64,000 nucleotides of DNA from Streptomyces sp. LUP30 (GTDB lineage Bacteria; Actinomycetota; Actinomycetes; Streptomycetales; Streptomycetaceae). Shown here piece by piece: positions 9,169 through 19,700 of the stretch. Location of the stretch: positions 87,598-151,597 of the forward strand of contig NZ_MJAJ01000014.1 of the NCBI RefSeq assembly GCF_001746365.1. Reading direction: 5' to 3'. The position numbers were made by a program, and so were the translations under genes. Within the stretch, counting starts at the first letter, position 1; each line of letters starts with the position of its first letter. The notes below the pieces were generated by a model. The model was not told where the DNA came from, searched no databases, and saw only the letters and a program-made list of their open reading frames with translations.

Positions 9169-9819
9169 GATCGATCCCGGTGGCCTTGGCGTACTGCTTG
9201 GACCAGTCGGCGACAGCCTCCCGGAAGCGGTAGTCGGGCCGGTGGGCTACCGCTTCCTCGCCCCTGTCCCGCAGCTAGACGACAGCCGCCCGCTCAAGAT
9301 CCTGATCCCCGGACCGGCGGGCCAACAGGATGGCCTTCGCAAGCCGTGCCGGTTCGTTGTTAGTTGGCGCGAAGGACCAACCCTGCCCCGGTGGACGTGG
9401 GCATCCGCCAGTAGCAGCAGGCCCCGGTCGTGGGGGTCACGGACGAAGTGCAGGGAGGGCAGTCCGTACTGAGTGACACCGAAAGTGGCCTCTGGGGCAA
9501 GTGGAGTGCCGCCCGCCGGCCAGAGATAGCAGGCGCCCTGGGGAATATTGGCTGGACTCGCGTCGCCGGATGGCGCGGGGTGGTCGATCCGGATGCTGAC
9601 TCCGCCGAAGCTTTCCATTCGGTCACGGAGGTCGGTGTAGTCCGAGTGGACCGTCCAGCCAAAGGTCGACCAGTCGTAGCGGTCCTTCCAGATCGAGAGT
9701 GTTGCGTGCAGGTCTCTCCGGACGAACGTCAGGTTGCCGCCGTCGATGCTGGCGGGATCCATTCCGAGCAGCTCGGCAAACTCATCCGCCATCCTGCGCA
9801 TCGTCCAGGGCTGCGTCAT
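9150..9819 (-). pseudogene. Decayed hypothetical gene (frameshift and internal stop)
   Basis: The first 145 or so codons from ATG 9819 form a plausible protein (MRRMADEFAELLGMDPASID ... FVRDPHDRGLLLLADAHVHRG). Near 9370 the coding signal moves to another frame (NNEPARLAKAILLARRSGDQ), meets an in-frame stop near 9275, and continues as DRGEEAVAHRPDYRFREAV and YAKATGIDLSDL. Read together these give one protein of about 220 residues, so at least one frameshift and one nonsense change are inferred. Function unknown. Confidence 0.5.
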
Positions 9820-9986
9820 GAAGGCATGCTAAGCGGTGGCCAGCAGCGTGCTGACCGTGAGCATCAGATCAACCGGGCGCCTGCAGGACCGCCATCCGAA
9901 GATCGATTACGGGATAGCGCCTCGAGGTTGGAAAAGGCTCAAGGTGTTCCGTAGATCCCGGTTATAGCAGCGCCTGGCTACGAATT

Positions 9987-11675
9987 TTATTCTTGTCCGT
10001 GGACCGGGCCGAGTGTGACATGGGCACCGGCTTGCTCGCACTGTCCACTTTTCACCTCATCGGCTAGTTTTCGAATCAGGCTGTTCTGGCATTTCTGCAC
10101 CGCTGCCACAACCAGTGCGTAAAGAAGAGCCCACAGGAGGCCAGAGGAAACGGAGCACAGAAAAAGCCAAGAGGAGGCTGAAATGTCTGCATTCGAAGAG
10201 ACTGCAGACGAAGAGTATGCAACCGCGCTCGCAACCTGGGCCACCGGTAGCATGAACAACGCAGGGAAAGCAACGACAGCAAGGATTTTGCTGCGGCGAC
10301 TGCTATCCAGTGTGGCAAATCGCCAGAGCTGGTGAGAGACGATGACCGGCGTGGCGACAACTGAGATGAAGGCCAGAGTCGCCACTGCGCAGTGGCCGCG
10401 GTGTCCGAGCAAACGATTCCCGGTCAGCATAATACGATGGAAGTGAATGGCGCCAATTACTGGATAAAAGAGCCATGGAAGATAGAGCAATCCCGAAGCC
10501 ATCGGCCACGCGGCAGCCTCAATCACGGGACGCGCCTCCACATACAAGCCGTTGTGGCGCATCTTGCCGACGAAGGGGGCTTTTCGGTTCTCCCCATCTC
10601 TACGACCTTCGAACGCTGAAAGCAGCCACATCATTCGAAGCGCACCCAGAGCTCCCAGCCATGCAACGTAAAGATAAGCCGCCAATAGGTTTGGCAGCCA
10701 TTCCTGCCACGACTGCTGCCACTCGGTGGCAGTTTGAAGGGTGTCTTTTGTCACCCACCAAGCGAGCAGAATCGCCAGCGCGAGCAGAAATGCAGGCGGA
10801 AAGGCGAGAATTACTAGGTCGACAGGCTTTTCCGGTACCGGCTTTCTTTTAAGTGCCCCAAAGGCTTTTCTTTCCTGCTTATAAGCGCCGACCGATTTGT
10901 TTACGTACCAACTGCTTGCGGTGTCGTTAAGGCCAAGTCCGTCCTGATCGGCGAGACCGAGGATTTGCCTCTTGAGCCGGAAGGAAGATACCAATGGTCG
11001 AGTGGCCACGTAGCCGGTGACGAAGGCGATGAAGACCAGTACCAGCAGACCTGCGCTACCAATATGGATTGCGTGGTCGACTGCCGTCGGCAGATCTCCT
11101 CCTCCACCACCGGTCATCAAGTTGACCAGGTCTTTGCTGATCTCGCCGAAGGTCGTCTCAAGGCGGTTATCTTGTAGGCTTCTTAGCAGCTTATCTAGGG
11201 ATTGTTTGTCATTATTTTTTGTTTCCCCGTGTGCGATGCCTGCGAGAATAGATCTCGCGGCGCGTCCAGCGAGCTGGATGATAACCGACGCAACGATCAC
11301 AGCAGACACCGCAAAGCCGATGAGGGCGAACGTGTAACGGCTTGGTGGGAGGGCTCTACGGTACGCCGCGCAAGCGGAGCGATCTCGATCATCGTGATCG
11401 GGTGTCAGCTCGCCCAGAGCTTCTCGAACATGATAATTTCGTTCAAGTGTCAGGAGTGACCGCTCTACGTGCCGGATTAGGAACATTCGCGTACCAAAGG
11501 CCATACGGGGAAACCGGGCCAATGGCTTGATAAATCGCCACCGCGAGGGCCGAGAGTGCACCAACACAAACGGTGACAAAGACGCCGCATCCTCTAGCGC
11601 TCGGTCATACATCTTGAGAAGTTGGGGCACGCCGGTGCCGGAAACTGTAACCGTAGAATCTGGTTCGGGTGTCAA
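9987..11675 (-). CDS. Large polytopic membrane protein, orphan
   Basis: 562 residues. A cytosolic N-terminal region of about 110 residues is followed by a TM helix (TFALIGFAVSAVIVASVII), a central loop with a Gly-rich patch (LMTGGGGGDLP), and about eight more hydrophobic segments. No known family was recognised. TTG 11675 is supported by AGGAGG seven bases upstream. The base composition is clearly lower in GC than flanking genes and codon use is less biased, which suggests acquisition from outside. It is flanked by a decayed gene and transposase remnants. Confidence 0.6.
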   Translation of the reverse strand: MTPEPDSTVTVSGTGVPQLLKMYDRALEDAASLSPFVLVHSRPSRWRFIKPLARFPRMAFGTRMFLIRHVERSLLTLERNYHVREALGELTPDHDDRDRSACAAYRRALPPSRYTFALIGFAVSAVIVASVIIQLAGRAARSILAGIAHGETKNNDKQSLDKLLRSLQDNRLETTFGEISKDLVNLMTGGGGGDLPTAVDHAIHIGSAGLLVLVFIAFVTGYVATRPLVSSFRLKRQILGLADQDGLGLNDTASSWYVNKSVGAYKQERKAFGALKRKPVPEKPVDLVILAFPPAFLLALAILLAWWVTKDTLQTATEWQQSWQEWLPNLLAAYLYVAWLGALGALRMMWLLSAFEGRRDGENRKAPFVGKMRHNGLYVEARPVIEAAAWPMASGLLYLPWLFYPVIGAIHFHRIMLTGNRLLGHRGHCAVATLAFISVVATPVIVSHQLWRFATLDSSRRSKILAVVAFPALFMLPVAQVASAVAYSSSAVSSNADISASSWLFLCSVSSGLLWALLYALVVAAVQKCQNSLIRKLADEVKSGQCEQAGAHVTLGPVHGQE

Positions 11676-11887
11676 CTCCCGACCTCCTCGTCGCGGACAT
11701 CTGCTCCGGGCTGGCCATCAGATAGCGAATTCTCCTAGGGGCGTCGCGACAATTCCGAACGACACGCCGGGATATTGTGAGCCTTTTCCAACCTTCAGTG
11801 CGGGCTGGGGAGTTGGCCTAACAGACGGATGAAGCTCCTGGTAGATGGGTTTTCGACCAAGGGAACCGTCTCCACCAGAGGCTTCGC

Positions 11888-12480
11888 ATGCTTGTCTACC
11901 CGTCCGGCGTCGACGAGTCCAGTTCTGCCTTCCGCTTCCTCTCAACCCGCCTGAGAACAAACCGTCACGCTCTCGGCACCCAATGGCGGCGCCTGAGCGC
12001 GGGCCCACAGGCACTGCTCACCCTCACCCACCTGCGCAAGGGCCAGCCCTACGCCCAGCTCGCGTCCGGTTTCGGGATCGGCACCACCACCGTCTACCGG
12101 TACATCACCGAGGCCGTCGAATTTTGGCCGCCCTCGCCCCCACGCTCGCCGAAGCAGTACGGGCCGCGTCGATGAAGGCGTAACTGATCCTGGACGGGAC
12201 CCTTCCGCCGATCGACAGGATCGCCGCCGACCGGCTCTTCTACGCGGGAAAACACAAGACGCACGGAATGAACGTGCAGGTCATGACCGACCCGAAGGGC
12301 CGTCTCCTGTGGGCTTCACCAGCTCTCCCCGGTGCCGTCCACGACGTTCGGGCCGCACGAGCGCACGGCATCATCGACGCTCTCGCCCAAGCCGGCATCA
12401 ACTGCTGGGCGGACAAGGGGTACCAGGGCGCGGGCGGCACGGTCCGCCTTGCAGACACGGCCGGCTTGCGGCGGCGCTAC
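11888..12480 (+). mobile_element. IS5-family (DDE_Tnp_4) transposase, frameshifted and nonsense-mutated
   Basis: Starts MLVYPSGVDESSSAFRFL and carries the HTH region (GQPYAQLASGFGIGTTTVYR). The frame is broken near 12120 (the expected ILAALAPTLAEAVRAA is in another frame), followed by an in-frame TAA at 12181 where ILDGT would continue. The catalytic region resumes as MNVQVMTDPKGRLLWASPAL and INCWADKGYQGAGG. The 3' end is lost at about 12480, where it meets the IS630 remnant. Inactive. Confidence 0.75.
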
Positions 12481-12564
12481 ACGGGGAGCGCCGGGTGCGC
12501 GGCAAGTGCGCCGTCCTGCTTGGCCAGCCACTTGGCGCGGATTTGACCGTGCAAGACCTCTTGA

Positions 12565-13110
12565 GGGGAGGTCCGCCCCAGCGGATGCCTTTCTCGCTGC
12601 GGATGCGGGCGCGTTCCTTGCGTTCGGCGGCCAGGACATCACGGTGGTGGGCGTTGGCGTTCCGCCAACGCAGGTAGGCATGCAGGGCACGTGTCTGGAT
12701 GGTGGGGTTGGGGTGGTGGGAGTTGGCGATGGTGAACTGCCGCAGCAGTCCGAAGTGGGCTCCGGTCGGGTTCGCCCAGGATGCATAGGTCGGGGTGAAG
12801 CGCAGCTCGACCTTGTTCTTCCCCGCCCAGCGACGGATGTCGGCGCCTTTGTGGGCGGACAGGTTGTCCAGGATCACGTAGATCGGGGCGCCGCAGGGCC
12901 GGGCGGCACGGATCGACTTCAGCGCGGCCAGCGTGTTGGCGACACCTCTTCTACGACGGTTGACGACCCACAGGGTGTCGTCACCGACCGAGTAGCAGCC
13001 GTGGAAGCACCGCACGCCGTGAGTGCGGTGGTAGGAGGCGGGCAGCCGGTCGGGACGATTCTGCTCGGTCCAGCCCGACGGCCTCCCGCCCACTGAGCGT
13101 CCAGACAGGC
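12565..13110 (-). mobile_element. IS630-family transposase remnant
   Basis: The C-terminal DDE region of an IS630-type transposase is visible: SYHRTHGVRCFHGCYSVGDD, then PIYVILDNLSAHKGADIRRW, which contains the second catalytic Asp of the ILDNLSAHK motif, and PTYASWANPTGAHFGLLRQF, where the expected third catalytic Glu (usually ...NPIEAHF) is replaced by Thr-Gly. The N-terminal part is missing or frame-shifted. It is non-functional and abuts the IS5 remnant tail to tail. Confidence 0.7.
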
Positions 13111-13147
13111 CAGGCCGATCTCGCCGTCGCCGCAATCCCAGCCGTTC

Positions 13148-13618
13148 TCAGCCCTGCCGGTCGTCCTCCTCCGGCGGATTCTCCCAGGACGGGTCCACGG
13201 CGATGTTCCAGCCCCGCAGCATGGCCAGGGTCGCCGCCCGGGTCTTCGGCCAGGCGAACCGGAAGGCGCGGTCGAGCACTTCACCGCTTTCCAGGAAAGG
13301 TTCCACAAAAGTGAAGTAGGCCGTGTCCACGAGCCAACCCGTGGGGTCTTCGTGGAGTCCCTCTATGAACTCGAAGCAACGCTCCAGGACGCCTTTCTGC
13401 TTCGCGTCGATTTCCGGTGATTCCATCAAGGGCTGGAACAGCGGGTGCGCAAGCACTTCCGACAGGAGCGTCCCGGGATGGGTGCTCACCTGCTCCCAAT
13501 GGGTCACCTGCGACGCACGCAGGTCGTGCCGGTCGGCCGCCTTTTCGAAGTAGGGCTCGACCTCCGGCAGCAGCCGCCTCAGCTGCGCGACCAGATCACC
13601 GGACGAGATTCCTTGCAT
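13148..13618 (-). CDS. Putative immunity protein for the upstream RHS toxin (DUF7674-like)
   Basis: A small acidic cytosolic protein of about 156 residues with no signal peptide: LVAQLRRLLPEVEPYF near the start and LERCFEFIEGLHED in the middle, a pattern I associate with small immunity-like DUF7674 proteins. It is the first gene after the toxin C-terminus on the same strand, the usual place for cognate immunity in polymorphic-toxin loci. GAAGAGG sits 7 bp before ATG 13618, better than ATG 13624. A strong hairpin separates it from the toxin gene, so it probably has its own promoter. Its role is inferred from context. Confidence 0.6.
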   Translation of the reverse strand: MQGISSGDLVAQLRRLLPEVEPYFEKAADRHDLRASQVTHWEQVSTHPGTLLSEVLAHPLFQPLMESPEIDAKQKGVLERCFEFIEGLHEDPTGWLVDTAYFTFVEPFLESGEVLDRAFRFAWPKTRAATLAMLRGWNIAVDPSWENPPEEDDRQG

Positions 13619-13653
13619 GTCCATACCTCTTCATAGGGCGCTTGATAATACCG

Positions 13654-13688
13654 CGCCGCCGGCCGGGAATGCCTCCCGGCCGGCGGCG
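13654..13688. terminator. Perfect 15-bp GC hairpin between toxin and immunity genes
   Basis: Arms 13654-13668 (CGCCGCCGGCCGGGA) and 13674-13688 are exact reverse complements around a 5-nt loop. It sits immediately after the RHS stop codon and 30 bp before the immunity ribosome site, and is a strong intrinsic terminator of the Streptomyces type without a U-tract. Confidence 0.65.
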
Positions 13689-13710
13689 TCTCTGATGGGC
13701 GGTCCGACGG

Positions 13711-16700
13711 TCAGGCCATCGGGCTCACCACATAGCAGTCATTGAAGAACAGGCATCCCGCCCCCTGGCCCTCGGGAACCACGCCCAGCGGGTCCGTCAG
13801 GGACTCCGTGAGCTGTTTCGTGGCTTCCTCGAACCCGTAGTTGTAGGCGTCCACCGGGAACTGCGCGACGCTGACGGCACCGCCCACCACCCCGAACGCC
13901 TTGGCGAAACCTCGGCCCTTGATCTTCTCACCCGAGGGCACGGCCCGTTGGGCCGCCTTCGGGTGGAGGTTCTCGGGGACGGCGAACTTCTGCCCTGTGA
14001 CCTCGCTCATGGATTCCGCCGAGATGACGGTCTTGATGAGATTGGACACCGTCTTCGCGAACTCGGGTTTCGCGTTCACCCTCTTCGTCACCTCTCCGGC
14101 CACGTCATCCGCGTTGAGGGCCGTCCAGAGTTCCTTCGATTCGTTGATCGCGACCTTGCGGTCGGAGTCGGAGAGGATTCCCTTTCCGGTGTCCACCTTG
14201 GCCTTGCGGTCGTCCTCCAACAGGTCCCGCAGACCGCCCAGTTTCGCGACGGCCTTCTCGATGTGCCAACTCGTTCCCTTACCCCCGAAGGCCTTGCCCT
14301 CGTTCATCTCCTCGATCAGGGCCGTGCCCGTCTTGCCGTCGCCCTTCACGTCCGAGTCCGCGACCTGGGGCCTGATGTAGAGCTCCTTGATGATCTTTTC
14401 CAGGCGCTCGTTCTGCACCGCCGGCATATGGGCGCGCTTCTTGTCCATCCCGGGGTTGGGGTTCTTCTTGTGCTTCGAGGGCTTGCTGGGGATGATCCTT
14501 CCGCCCTGGCACCTGCCGGGGTTGTCCTGGCACCACGCCATCATGTCCGGGTCGTAGTTGCCCGTCGGGTCGCTGCGCCGCAGCGGGTTGTTGTGCGCGT
14601 AGGCGTAGCCGTTCAGCTGCTGCGGGTCCGTCGGGTCCACCACCGCGTCGGCGCTGAGGAAGCGCCCCGTCTTCGGGTCGTACTCCCGGGCCCCGAGATG
14701 GGTGAGGCCGGTCGGATCCTGCGTACCGCCGACGAAGCCCTTGGTCCCCGGCCAGCTTCCGGCCGGCGGCAGAGTGCCGCGTGCCTCGCCGAACGGCATG
14801 GTGCGGCGTTGCACCATGGTCTGCGTCGTGGCGTCGACGGCGAGTTCACCGGTGCCGTGGTGGTCGGCGACGACGAAGGAGAGCTTGCCGTCGTCCTGAC
14901 GCACGGCGCTCGCCCCGCCGAGGTCGTAGTACCGCCGCGCGGTCGTCTTCCCGGTGGCCTTCGTCCAGGTGATCTCCGAGGCTCCCAGGTACAGCGTCGA
15001 GACTCCGCCGGGACCGCGGCTGATCAGGCGCTTGCCGTCGGCGTCGTACAGGTACTGGGTGGTCGCGGAGCCATCGGTGACGGAGGCGAGGTTGCCCTCG
15101 GAGTCCCAGGTGAAGCTCTGCTTGGCTCCGCCGGCCGGTGTGCGGGACTCGGCGCCGCCGCCGGGTTCGTAGGTGTAGGTGTCCTTGCCGGTGACGGCGC
15201 CCGCCGAGGAGACCGACGTCAGGGTGTTGGGCTGGCCCTTGCCGTTCTCGTCGTAACGGTAGGTGCGGGTGATGTCTCCCGCGGCCTTCCCGCTGGGGTC
15301 GTGCGTCGTGTCGGTGTCGCGGTTCCCGGCCGCGGTGTAGGTGTACGACTGCCAGTACGGCGCAGGTCCGCCGAGAGCGGCGGCGGCAGGGGCCGACGCG
15401 CAGTCGCCGGCCGGGGTCCACGCCTCGGTGAGCCGCTGGAGGTAGTCGTAGCGGAAGCACTGCCGGTCCGTGCCCTGGCGGGAGGCGTCGGTGACCGAGT
15501 CGACGTTGCCCGCGTCGTCGTAGTCGTAGGTGACCGCGCGGTCGACCCCGGCGATTCCCTCGCGTTCGGTGCGGCTGGTGGACAGCAGCTGGGTGCCCGG
15601 CTCGTACGTGTTGTTGATCCAGACGCGCTTGCCGGCGTCGCCCAGTTCCAGTTCCTCCAGCTTCCCGGTGAGGCTGTAGCGCGCGTTGCCGACATAGGTG
15701 CCGAGGCCCTCGGCCTTCACCACGCGCTGGAGGCCGTCGTAGGTCGGTGCGACCACCTCGGCGGGCAGGTTCCCGGCCGCCGGATAGCTGGCGGACTTGA
15801 CGGTCCCGTCGAGGTTGTAGGTGGTGTTGGTCTGGTAGCTGACTCCCGCGGCGCCGCCCAGTCCGGGCTCGGTGGACGGGATCGACACGGTCGTGCGCAG
15901 GGGCCGGTACAGGTTGTCGTAGGCGTTGATCGTCTGCGTGTACTGGGCTCCGCCCGCGCCCCCGACATAGCGGGTGGAGCTGCCCAGGTAGCCCTTGCGT
16001 ACGGTGTCGAAGGTCCAGGAGGCCAGCAGCGGGCCGGTGGTGGAGTTCTCCCGGGTCTCGGTGTGCCGCCCGAGCCGGTCGTAGACGAAGGCGAGCGTCT
16101 TCTGACGGCCGACGTCGGTCGCGGTGGTGACCCGGTCCGCGTCGTCGTAGGTCGTCCTGGTGGTGCCCGAATCGGGATCGGTGGAGGTGAGCTGGCGTCC
16201 GAGCAGGTCGTAGGTGTAGGAGCGGACCGTCTTGTCGGGGCCGGTGACCTTCGTCAGGTGTCCGTCGGCGTCGTGCTCGTACCACGTGCTGTCGTAGGCG
16301 CCGGTCGGCGCCCCGCCGTGGAACTCACGCAGTTCGGTGGTCCGGCCCGCCGCGTCGAGCACCGTCGCGGTCGGCGTGGCGCCGTCCGGCGGGTCGACGG
16401 TGACCAGGTCGGCGCTGTGGGTGGTCGTGGTGCGGGACAGCTCCACGCCGACGCCGTTGCCGCGGAGCGTCCTGGTGACGGTCTGGCGGCCCAGTCCGTC
16501 GTACTCGTTGACGGTCTGGGTCTCCACCGAGCCCTGCTCGGTCACGCCGAAGAGCTTGGCCTCGGGCGCCTTGGCCGCGTAGTACGGCGCGTACTTGCGC
16601 ACGACCAGACCGCGTCCGTCGTAGAACGTGTCGTCGATCAGCCGGCCGCCGTCGGAGCCGACGGACTGCGACTGCCGTGGTCGCAGCCAGCCGTCGTACA

Positions 16701-19700
16701 GGATGTAGGACGCTTGCTGACTGCCGTCGTTCATCAGCTTCTTGGCGACGACCGCGGCGATGTCGCCCTCCGCGATGCGGTAGCCGTACTCCAGGCTGGG
16801 CGTCGGGCTGGAGCTCTTGGGCCGGTTGGCGAGCCAGGCCTTGGTGAGCCGGCCCAGCGCGTCGAACTCCGCGTCGGCGCGCTTGCCGTTGGTGTCGATC
16901 GTTGCGGTGGGCAGCGAGCGGACGCCGTCGAACTCCGTGACGACGGACTGCGCGCTGGACGGGGTGCCGGCGACCAGTTCGGTGCCCGTCACCGTGAGGG
17001 TGCCCGGCTTGGTGGCGGTCGCCGCGGCGAAGACGGTCGTACTACTGGCCCCCGACGAGTCGGAGGTGGACTTGGGCCGCCCATAGCTGTCGTACCCGGT
17101 GCTCTTCCACCGGTAGTTCGGGGTGGCGCCGGTGTAACCGACGAGCTCCTCCTGCTTGGTGAGCAGGCCGCGGGTCGGGGCGGCGCCGAAGGCGAGGGAG
17201 TCGTAGGTGTTGCGCTTACGGGAGAGCAGGTGCGCGGGATAGGTGACGGCGGTGCCGCATGCCACGTCGAGGACCTCGACCTGCTTGGGCAGGGCGCGCA
17301 GCCAGGTGGTGGCGTTGTCGGCGTACTCGGTGGTGGTGCACTGCTCGTCGCCGGGCGCGGCCTCACCGAGGTCGCTGTCCTCGGTGACCCGCCCCAGGTC
17401 GTCGTACGTCGTCGCGGTGGACGTCTGCTGCCAGCCGCCGTCGTGCTTGCGGTCCCAGGTGCGGGTCGCGGCCGTGCCGGTCAGGTTCGCGGTGACCGTG
17501 CCCCAGTCCCGCACCCGCTTGGCGGTCTCCTTGCGCCAGGGCGTGCTCACGGTCTTGCTCTCCACCGTGCCGCCCGGCCCGGTGTAGTCGATGGTCTTGA
17601 ACTCGACTCCCTGGAAGGCCTCGTGGTCGGTGAGGCTGCCGCCTTCCCCGTCGGAGACGGTCACCGCCTTGACGCCGCCTCCGGCGTTCTTGCGGTCGCC
17701 GTCCATGCCCCGCAGGAACCAGTGCTCGTTCAGCGAGCGCATGCCGTCCCAGCCGCCGGACTGGACCTGGACCCGGCCGTAGCCGTTCCACTGCGACCAG
17801 GTCTTGTACTTCTCCTTGGTCAGGCCGTCGTCGTCGGCGTAGTGCCAGGCGGCTCCGTCCAGGTAGGCGTACTTGGTGACCATGTCGTCGGAGCCGCCGG
17901 TGCGGTCGGTCGCGGTGACCTGGGTGACGACGTACTTGTTGAACCACTCCTGGACGGGATCGGGCGCGCCGGCGGGCTGCCAGTACTGCGGGAAGCAGCG
18001 GGTGGTGTTCGACTCCGGCGTGGGCAGTGCGGCGAAGTCGCACTCGGGCTCCGAGTAGGCGACGTCGATCGAGCCGCCCGACTCGTCGGAGACGTTGGAG
18101 AGCCGGTACTTGATGAAGGGCGCGATGCCGTCACCGAGCCGGTCGAGCCGGTTGGGCCCCTGCTTGTAGCCGAAGGTCACCTTCGGCAGCGTGATCGACG
18201 GGGCGGCGGACAGGCCGGTGTGCTGGATCGACTCCAGGAGCAGGGAACGGTCGATGTCCGCGTCGCCCCACCTCTGGACGAACGCCCAGGCATCGGCGTC
18301 CGCGTATCCGCCCGAGGGCTGCAGGATCTGCGTGGTGACCTTGGAAAGCCGCTTGCGGGACCAGAAGGACGGGGCGAACCGGCCCTTGTCGCAGTCGCCG
18401 CCCGCCTTGCAGTTCAGGTAGTACGGCGTGTCCTCCCACCGGGTGGGGTTCTTCTCGATCTCCGTGACGGCGCACGCGGCGGCCGTGGCCTCGATGCACC
18501 GCTCGGTATTGGTGAAGACGACCTTGCCGACGGGCTTGGCGGTGTAAAGCGTGTCGCTGCGCTGGCCGTACTCGATGCGGTCGATGACACCGCCGCGCTC
18601 GTAGGGGGTGTCGTCGGCGGCCACGCGGTTGCGGCCGTACGAGTTGGTCTCCGGGTCGTACCAGTACGACATGGCGTTGCCCTGGAGGTCGACCACGTAG
18701 TCGAGGTTCCAGCGCCAGGCCTGCTGGCACCAGGACGCGGCGAAGGTGGCCTGGTGGCAGGGCTCGTCGGTGTTGTTGCCGAAGACGGGCACGGTCCAGG
18801 TGGACTTCGTCTCGGGCTTGCCCGTGCTCCAGCCCGGGAGGCGGTTGTAACCGAAGAAGTACTGGAGGCCGTCGGTGGTCGTCACCTTCCAGTACTCGCC
18901 GTCGTTGTCGCCGTTCGCCCGCCCGGTGGCGTCGCTGAGCTTCTCGACCCGGGTTCCGTCGTCGTTGCGGATGCGCCAGACGTTCTTGCCCGCCGGGATC
19001 AGTTCGCCTGCGCGGCCGTTGAAGCTGATGGTGGCGTTGTCGTAGCCCCAGCACTGGTCGCCGGGGGCGTCGTCCTTGCTCCAGTCGCCGTCCTCGCCGC
19101 ACGGCTTGTAGCGCCGCTCGATGAAGCCGGTGTTCATGTCGAAGCCCGAACCGACCCAGGAGGACTGGTTGTTGCTGGTGGTGGTCTGACCGTCGACGGC
19201 GCCCGAGGAGTAGCCGATGGACAGCTTGGGCAGCAGTCCGCCGGGCACGGTGGGCGCGGTCAGCGGGTAGGACCAGGAGAAGTCGCCCGTCTGGAGACTG
19301 GTCTGCCATGCGGCCGACGACGACAGCGGGGTCGCCGAGTAGTCGCCGGCGCCCGCGGAACCGCCGTCGGGGTCGGCCACCGCGGCGAGGAGCACGGCGG
19401 AGGCGGCGGGACGCAGCGCCACGGAGGCGGCGGAGACCGTGTGCTTCTCACTGTCGTTACGGCCCGCCACCGGCGTCGTCGTACGGCAGCGGGGCAGCTT
19501 CGGCGTGGTCAGCGCGCAGGACGGCAGGGTGACCAGCCGCAGCCTCGCACCGTAGTCACCGCCGTAGGCCTCGCCGAACGCGGAGTAGTCGATGCTGACG
19601 CCGATGCTGCGGGAGCCGGTGGACGTGCTTGCGGGGCCGGCGGCGGCGACGGAGAGCAGGACTCCGTCGAGGCCGAGACCGCGGGCGGTCTCCTTGGGCA

